A stretch of DNA of 64,000 bases. It comes from CAMEON01 sp045128275 (GTDB lineage Bacteria > Bacillota > Clostridia > Oscillospirales > CAG-272). The notes beneath the pieces are model-generated. The model saw nothing but the letters and a program-made list of their open reading frames with translations. It ran no database searches and had not been told where the DNA came from. The translations under genes were made by a program, and so were the position numbers. Positions 58,951-64,000 of the stretch are shown piece after piece (the stretch's first letter is position 1; every line of letters starts with the position of its first letter). Location of the stretch: positions 1 through 64,000 of the forward strand of contig JBGVRH010000074.1 in NCBI GenBank assembly GCA_045128275.1, in the 5' to 3' direction.

Positions 58951-59850
58951 TTAGATCTCCCCCACCCCAAAGGCCAGATCCAGCCCTCGCGCCAGCAAGC
59001 GGCAGGTCAGCTCCACCACCTCATCGCTGTCCTTGGGGGAGACGATGAAGCTCCGTCCCGTCTCCAGCACCTCCTCCAGCGCGGGAGAGATCCCGCCGTC
59101 CGTCATCCCCGCCCGCTCCAGGACGTCCCAGACCAGGGTGGAGGAGTCCACCACCGTAGGCACGCCCACCCCCAGGACGGGACAGCCCATGGCCGCGCGG
59201 TCGATGGCCAGACGGTGGTTGCCGATCCCCGCCCCGGGGGAGATGCCCCCGTCCGAGAGCTGGACGGTAGAGGACAGTCGCTCCACCCGTCTCGCCGCCA
59301 GGGCATCCACCGCCACAATGAGATGAGGCCTTACCAGCTCTACCGCGCATTTCACCAGCTCCCCCGACTCCATCCCCGTCTGTCCCAGCACCCCGGGGGA
59401 GATGGCGGCCAGCTCGCAGCAGCCCAGGGCGGTGAACAGGCTCTCGTCATAGCCCTTCAGGTGGCGGGTCACGGTCATGCGGCGCACCGTTCCCGGGCCA
59501 ATGGCATCGGGTGTCATGTGGGGATTCCCCAGGCCCGCTACCAGGATACGGCAGGCAGAGTCGGGCACCCTTCCCAGCAGAGCCTCGGCCATGCGCCGCA
59601 GCTCCCGCGAAAGAAGCTCGGCCAGGGCGGGCAGATCCCCCTCACCCCGCTCGGTGATCCGCCCCAGCGCCAACGTCACCGAGCGACCACCGTTCTCCTC
59701 CCGTCGGCGCGTGACGGTTACGGGGGACTGTCCCACCGAAACGGTCTCCTCCCGGATCTCGGCGGCGGGGGATGCCGACTCGCAGGCCAGGTCGGTGCGG
59801 ACGCAGTTCTCGGCCAAAGAGGCACTTTTTTTCGGCTGATTCAGTTCCAT
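58951..59850 (-). CDS. gpr: Germination protease (spore SASP endopeptidase)
   Basis: 299 aa from the ATG at 59850 (GGGAGGAG upstream). ENCVRTDLACESA is the propeptide region; ILVAGLGNPHMTPDAIGP, ISPGVLGQTGMES, VDALAARRVERLSSTVQLSDGGISPGAG and MGCPVLGVGVPTVVD are the conserved Gpr blocks. It cleaves small acid-soluble spore proteins on germination. A sigma-G-type promoter lies upstream, and spoIIP-like follows. Confidence 0.93.
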   Translation of the reverse strand: MELNQPKKSASLAENCVRTDLACESASPAAEIREETVSVGQSPVTVTRRREENGGRSVTLALGRITERGEGDLPALAELLSRELRRMAEALLGRVPDSACRILVAGLGNPHMTPDAIGPGTVRRMTVTRHLKGYDESLFTALGCCELAAISPGVLGQTGMESGELVKCAVELVRPHLIVAVDALAARRVERLSSTVQLSDGGISPGAGIGNHRLAIDRAAMGCPVLGVGVPTVVDSSTLVWDVLERAGMTDGGISPALEEVLETGRSFIVSPKDSDEVVELTCRLLARGLDLAFGVGEI

Positions 59851-59900
59851 TCTGCTCCTCCCGAACAGTATTTTCGGGGGGCGAGCCCCCTTTCGGGAGA

Positions 59901-59930
59901 TAGTGTGCCTCACCCGCCAAAAGCCTATGC
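59901..59930 (-). promoter_or_regulatory. Possible sigma-G promoter of gpr
   Basis: Minus strand GCATA (59930-59926), 18-base spacer, CACACTA (59907-59901), close to the sigma-G consensus (-10 one base off CATNHTA), 50 bases before the start. gpr is a forespore gene in other spore formers. Confidence 0.55.
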
Positions 59931-60030
59931 GCGAAAAGCAAAAACGCCCAACGCCGTGTACAAAATGCACAGTTTTCAGCCGTGGTTGTTGTGCAACCGT
60001 CCAAAACTGAAAAATATACTCATTTGCTTA

Positions 60031-60059
60031 TTGATTCGGAGGGAATTGTATGATATAAT
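60031..60059 (+). promoter_or_regulatory. Promoter of the oligopeptide-binding lipoprotein gene
   Basis: TTGATT (60031-60036), 17-base spacer, TATAAT (60054-60059). Confidence 0.75.
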
Positions 60060-60133
60060 AGTGTGAGAAAACTGTATACGTGTCCCCAAATGACCTTTGG
60101 AGGCACCGCACAACAAGGAGGAAATACCCAACC

Positions 60134-62200
60134 ATGATGAAGCGTATCTTTGCGTTGCTTCTCTGTGCCGCTACCCTGCTCACCTGCTTCGCCTTTGTCG
60201 GCTGTGAGTTCGAGGACAAGAAGAAGACCGAGAAAAAGGAAGAGGACAAGGGTCAGTACATCACCGCATACCTGACCGATAACGTCTACGACCTTGACCC
60301 CGCCAAGGCTTACACCAACGAGGCCGTGGCCAACGTGGTCAGCCTGATGTTCGACACCCTGTTCAAGCTGGACGAGAACGGTAAGGTCAAGAAGTCCCTC
60401 GTCGAGGAGTACGTCATCGAGGAGAACGAGGCCGCCGGTGAGTACACCATGAAGCTCTACCTGAAGACCACCAACTGGTCCGACGGTACCGCCGTCTCCG
60501 CCAACGATATCGTCTTCGCTTGGAAGCGTCTCCTTGAGGTGGACGTCAACTACGAGGCCGCCGCCCTTCTGTTCGACATCAAGAACGCACGCGCCGCCAA
60601 GGAGGGTGATGCCTCCATCGACGACGTGGGCATCTACCCCGCCGAGCAGCAGATGCTGGAGATCAACTTTGAGGGCAAGATCGACTACGATCAGTTCATG
60701 CTGAACCTGACCAGCCTGGCTCTCGCTCCCCTGCGCGACGACATCGTCTCCAAGTCCGACGACTGGGCCAAGAAGCCCGGTACCATGGTCTGCAGCGGCC
60801 CCTTCAAGCTGGGCCGTGTCAACGTGAAGACCTCTACCGATAAGACCGAGAACTACTTCGACGCTCTCCACGAGTACGTCGATGACAACGGCTTTGACAA
60901 GATCGGTATCGAGGGTGCCAGACAGTCCATCACCGACTTCATGCTGGAGCGCAACATCTACTACTTCCGTGACAACGAGGAGGACCGTCTGAAGAAGTCC
61001 GTCACTCCTTACAAGATCACCGTGGACTGCTCTCTGACCGATGAGCAGCTGGTGGCTATGTACGATGCCGGTATGGTCATGTACATCGCTGACGTGCCTC
61101 TGGCACTCCGCAAGGACAGCTCCATTGCCGCCGATGCCGTGATCGCCGATAAGTCCTTCTCCACCAACTCCATCTACCTCAACCAGAATGCCATCGTGGA
61201 CAACGGCACCGAGGAGGGCGCAAAGCTCTTCGCTGATGCCAAGGTTCGCCAGGCTCTGTCTCTGGCCATTGACCGTAACGCCATCGTGGACGCCGTCGTC
61301 TACGCTCAGGCCGCTACCGGTCTGGTTCCCACCGGTGTGTTTGAGTCCGGCAACCGCAAGGTTCTGTTCCGCGACGCCTGCACCACTACTTACGAGAACC
61401 TGGGCACCGACGCCGCTAAGGCCGCCGCTCTGCTGTCCGAGGCCGGCATCAAGCCCTCCCAGTACACCTTCGAGCTGACCGTCGCCGCTTACGACGAGGT
61501 CCACTGCGCCATCGCCGACATCATCGTGGAGAACTGGAAGGCCCTGGGCTTCAACGTCTCCGCCAAGAAGATCGGTACCATCCAGAACAACGACTGGTAC
61601 AAGTACACCGAGTCTGTCCCCGCAGATATCTGCGATGACCTCTACGCCGAGGAGCTGCGCGCCGGTTCCTTCCAGGCCATCATCTTCGACTACGTGGCAT
61701 TCTCCGCCGATCCCTTCTCGATGCTGGCTCCCTTCGCCAAGCCCTTCTCGGGCCGCGGCATGGATATGTCCAACCCCGATGAGTACCTGCTGACCCCCCA
61801 CATCACCGGCTACGACAGCGAGGAGTACAACGCTCTGATGGAGAAGATCTTCGCAGAGAAGACCGTCGCTAACCGCGCCGAGGATCTCCGCGCCGCCGAG
61901 GGTATGCTGATGGCTGATATGCCCATCATCCCCGTGGTCTTCAACCTGGATGCCTCTGTGACCTCCAAGCAGCTCAAGGGTACCGATGTGAACTACTACA
62001 ACGATCTGACCTTCCAGAAGGCCAAGATCAGCGGCTACTCCAAGTACCTGGAGGCCGGTAAGGCTTACGTCACCGCCAACTTCAGCGAGCTGAAGTTCAC
62101 CGAGTGCAACGAGTGCGCTTACAAGGAGTTCGAGCTGTTCAAGACCGCCAACACCATCTACTCCCAGTACTTCCTGGACGAGAAGGAGGAGAAGAAGTAA
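60134..62200 (+). CDS. Oligopeptide-type ABC substrate-binding lipoprotein
   Basis: 688 aa. The signal peptide ends CFAFVGC (lipobox-like), then an acidic/Lys-rich linker. VYDLDPAKAYTNEAVANVVSLMFDTL, SDGTAVSANDIVFAWKRLLE and KVRQALSLAIDRNAIVDAVV are SBP_bac_5 (OppA/DppA) motifs. The ATG at 60134 follows AAGGAGG at a rather long 12-base spacing. No Opp permease genes lie nearby, so it is an orphan that must use distant permeases. Confidence 0.92.
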   Translation: MMKRIFALLLCAATLLTCFAFVGCEFEDKKKTEKKEEDKGQYITAYLTDNVYDLDPAKAYTNEAVANVVSLMFDTLFKLDENGKVKKSLVEEYVIEENEAAGEYTMKLYLKTTNWSDGTAVSANDIVFAWKRLLEVDVNYEAAALLFDIKNARAAKEGDASIDDVGIYPAEQQMLEINFEGKIDYDQFMLNLTSLALAPLRDDIVSKSDDWAKKPGTMVCSGPFKLGRVNVKTSTDKTENYFDALHEYVDDNGFDKIGIEGARQSITDFMLERNIYYFRDNEEDRLKKSVTPYKITVDCSLTDEQLVAMYDAGMVMYIADVPLALRKDSSIAADAVIADKSFSTNSIYLNQNAIVDNGTEEGAKLFADAKVRQALSLAIDRNAIVDAVVYAQAATGLVPTGVFESGNRKVLFRDACTTTYENLGTDAAKAAALLSEAGIKPSQYTFELTVAAYDEVHCAIADIIVENWKALGFNVSAKKIGTIQNNDWYKYTESVPADICDDLYAEELRAGSFQAIIFDYVAFSADPFSMLAPFAKPFSGRGMDMSNPDEYLLTPHITGYDSEEYNALMEKIFAEKTVANRAEDLRAAEGMLMADMPIIPVVFNLDASVTSKQLKGTDVNYYNDLTFQKAKISGYSKYLEAGKAYVTANFSELKFTECNECAYKEFELFKTANTIYSQYFLDEKEEKK

Positions 62201-62229
62201 TTCTTCCCGCCCATTCCTCATAACCGATC

Positions 62230-62259
62230 ATCCCCCCGCAATCGCGGGGGGATTTTTTT
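62230..62259 (+). terminator. Terminator of the oligopeptide-binding gene
   Basis: ATCCCCCCGC-aatc-GCGGGGGGAT then seven T. Confidence 0.9.
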
Positions 62260-62289
62260 GGTTTCGGGAGGGATTTTTTGCAAAATATA

Positions 62290-62318
62290 TAGACAAGGCG
62301 GGGGTTTTGTGCTATAAT
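62290..62318 (+). promoter_or_regulatory. Promoter of the MBL hydrolase gene
   Basis: TAGACA (62290-62295), 17-base spacer, TATAAT (62313-62318). Confidence 0.75.
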
Positions 62319-62374
62319 AATAGAATGAATAAAGTGGGGGAGTGTGTCCCCGCCACGAAAGGAGGATCCACGCC

Positions 62375-62995
62375 TTGCAGATCATCAACCTGTTCCCCGG
62401 CTCCTACGGCTCCAACTGCTACCTCATTGAGGACAGCGGTGAGGCTCTCATCGTAGACCCCTCCGCGGCCGCCTCCGCCATTCTGCGCAAGCTCCGCGAG
62501 GACGGCTGTACCCCCGTGGGCATCCTGCTCACTCACGGTCACTTCGACCACATCATGTCGGTGGACACCCTGCGCCAGGCCGAGCCAGGTCTCAAGGTCT
62601 ACATCCACGAGGGGGATGCTCCTATGCTGACCGATGCCGACAAGAACGGCTTCTCCTTCTTCTTTCGCCAGGATCGGGTCTGGAACGCCGCCGATATTCT
62701 TCTGCGTGACGGAGATGAGATCAAGGTAGGCAATGCCACCTTCACCGTGGTTCACACCCCAGGTCATTCTCCCGGCTCCTCCTGCTTCCTCTGTCAGTCC
62801 GAGGGCATCATGCTGACGGGCGACACCCTCTTTGCCGACAACATCGGGCGGTGCGACCTGTGGGGCGGAAGCTACGCCACCATCCGTCAGTCCCTGAAGC
62901 GTCTGCGGGACTACGACGGCACCCTGACCATCCTCCCCGGCCACGGCGACAGCAATACCCTGTCCAAGGCTCTGGACAACACCATGTATATTTGA
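62375..62995 (+). CDS. Metallo-beta-lactamase-fold hydrolase (glyoxalase II-like)
   Basis: 206 aa from a TTG start at 62375, which has AAAGGAGG nine bases upstream; the alignment to family N-termini (QIINLFPGSYGSNCYLIED) begins there. Motifs THGHFDH, HTPGHSPGS, LTGDTLF and PGHGD are the complete zinc-ligand set. Typical YcbL/GloB-like thioesterase/hydrolase of broad role. Transcribed with gltX, 34 bases downstream. Confidence 0.92.
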   Translation: MQIINLFPGSYGSNCYLIEDSGEALIVDPSAAASAILRKLREDGCTPVGILLTHGHFDHIMSVDTLRQAEPGLKVYIHEGDAPMLTDADKNGFSFFFRQDRVWNAADILLRDGDEIKVGNATFTVVHTPGHSPGSSCFLCQSEGIMLTGDTLFADNIGRCDLWGGSYATIRQSLKRLRDYDGTLTILPGHGDSNTLSKALDNTMYI

Positions 62996-63029
62996 CGAAA
63001 CGATTATTTCCGAAAGGATGACATAACCA

Positions 63030-64000
63030 ATGGATATGAATTATCAAAAGTTAGCCGACCTGCTCTTCCCCCAGGTTACCGAGACCCCCGAGGAGTGCGA
63101 GGCAAGATTCCCCGCCCGCAACCTGCCTGAAGGCGCCAAGGTGACCCGCTTCGCTCCCTCCCCCACGGGATTCGTCCACTTTGGCGGTCTGTTCCCCGTC
63201 ATGGTGGGTGAGCGTCTGGCTCACCAGTCGGGCGGTGTGTTCTACCTCCGTATCGAGGACACCGATGCCAAGCGCGAGGTGCCCGGTGCCGCCGAGGGTC
63301 TCATCACCACTCTGGAGCGCTACGGCATCCACTTCGACGAGGGCGCCATCCTCGGCCCCGACGGCAAGGTGACGGATATCGGTGACTACGGCCCCTACAA
63401 GCAGAGCCTCCGCGCCCACCTCTACCACGTCTTCGCCAAGAAGCTGGTGGCCGAGGGCAAGGCTTACCCCGTGTTCACCACCGAGGAGGAGCTGGATGCC
63501 CTGAAGGCAACCGACAAGAAGGCCGAGATCAAGAACGTGGACTGGGAGGCCGAAGCCGCCGCTCGTAAGGCGGAGATGCTGTCCCACCGTGAGTTCACCA
63601 TGGAGGACGTGGAGGCCAATCTGGCCGCGGGCAATCCTTGGGTGCTTCGCCTCTTGTCCGACGGTGACGGTGAGAAGAAGATCACCTTCCAGGATCTGGT
63701 GCGCGGCAAGCTGGAGATGCCCGTCAACGACGAGGACTTCGTGCTTCTGAAGTCCGACGGTATCCCCACCTACCACTTCGCCCACGCCGTGGACGATCAC
63801 CTCATGGGCACCAACCTCGTCATCCGCGGCGAGGAGTGGCTCCCCTCCCTCCCCAAGCACCTCCAGCTCTTCTACTACCTGGGCTTCAAGGCTCCCAAAT
63901 ACATGCACATCTCCCAGATCATGCGCCTGGACGAGTTTGGGAACAAGAAGAAGCTCTCCAAGCGCGACATGGGCGCGAATCTGGACGATTACGCCAAGAT
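63030..64000 (+). CDS. gltX: Glutamyl-tRNA synthetase (3' end beyond window)
   Basis: 323 residues visible; the gene runs off the right edge. FAPSPTGFVHFGGLFPVMVGERLA carries the HIGH-type motif (HFGG), YLRIEDTDAKREVPGAAEG the substrate-binding block, and KKKLSKRDMGANLDDYAK the KMSKS motif near the window end. The ATG at 63030 follows AAAGGA. Charges tRNA-Glu (and in many Firmicutes also tRNA-Gln). Confidence 0.96.
   Translation, partial: MDMNYQKLADLLFPQVTETPEECEARFPARNLPEGAKVTRFAPSPTGFVHFGGLFPVMVGERLAHQSGGVFYLRIEDTDAKREVPGAAEGLITTLERYGIHFDEGAILGPDGKVTDIGDYGPYKQSLRAHLYHVFAKKLVAEGKAYPVFTTEEELDALKATDKKAEIKNVDWEAEAAARKAEMLSHREFTMEDVEANLAAGNPWVLRLLSDGDGEKKITFQDLVRGKLEMPVNDEDFVLLKSDGIPTYHFAHAVDDHLMGTNLVIRGEEWLPSLPKHLQLFYYLGFKAPKYMHISQIMRLDEFGNKKKLSKRDMGANLDDYAK

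Noticed and set aside
60020..62221. 733-codon minus-strand frame opposite the oligopeptide-binding protein
   Set aside because: Antisense shadow; the plus-strand protein has a signal peptide and SBP_bac_5 motifs.

Overview
The window looks like a chromosomal segment of a GC-rich, spore-forming, uncultured gut-type member of the Clostridia. The evidence is a dgt-dnaG-rpoD operon in the Clostridia order, a gpr-spoIIP sporulation pair, textbook TTGACA-17-TATAAT promoters, AAAGGAG ribosome binding sites, and a carbohydrate-active enzyme region. Most genes sit in short operons bounded by intrinsic terminators.

Layout. 1-7.6 kb: a tight five-gene membrane operon on the minus strand. It encodes a CvpA-like protein, two unknown membrane proteins, a GH3-like protein fused to a transmembrane hairpin and a degenerate AAA-like domain, and a membrane-anchored McrB-like AAA+ ATPase that runs off the left end. 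7.7-9.9 kb: a PadR/DUF1700/DUF4097 operon. 10-15 kb: a nucleoside hydrolase, a zinc-ribbon protein, a HAD hydrolase and a large solute-binding lipoprotein. 15.4-19.4 kb: rpoD, dnaG and dgt. 19.6-25 kb: an AT-rich orphan gene, an XRE membrane regulator, YigZ, a Nudix hydrolase, hflX and rpmE. 25-29 kb: a DHHW protein with an MBOAT acyltransferase, and a DUF3592-like protein. 29-32.3 kb: a large leucine-rich and cysteine-repeat surface protein. 32.4-36.1 kb: an AT-rich island next to tRNA-Leu(CAA), carrying a toxin/immunity-like pair, DUF4417, ImmA/IrrE and XRE genes. 36.2-38.8 kb: divergent XRE and SLOG genes, then a lipoprotein/SGNH/membrane operon. 39-41 kb: dxs. 41-55.4 kb: a glycan region with GH43, GH36, GH95, three Gfo/Idh/MocA oxidoreductases, two AraC regulators, nagB-nagA and a lipoprotein with a C-terminal cysteine-peptidase-like domain. 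55.5-60 kb: a small membrane protein, an S24-type repressor, a SpoIIP-like protein and gpr. 60-64 kb: an oligopeptide-binding lipoprotein, an MBL hydrolase and gltX, which runs off the right end.

The most unusual observations are these. (i) The left operon pairs an intact AAA+ protein with a neighbour carrying what looks like a dead copy of the same domain fused to a GH3-like domain that has lost its nucleophile. (ii) Three intergenic arrays consist of short perfect hairpins of variable sequence separated by a constant 7-8 nt linker; in one, the last hairpin contains the Shine-Dalgarno sequence of the next gene. (iii) A structured-RNA-like motif occurs twice, flanking the toxin cassette in the tRNA-Leu island. 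(iv) A repeat carrying a copy of the tRNA-Leu 3' end borders that island.
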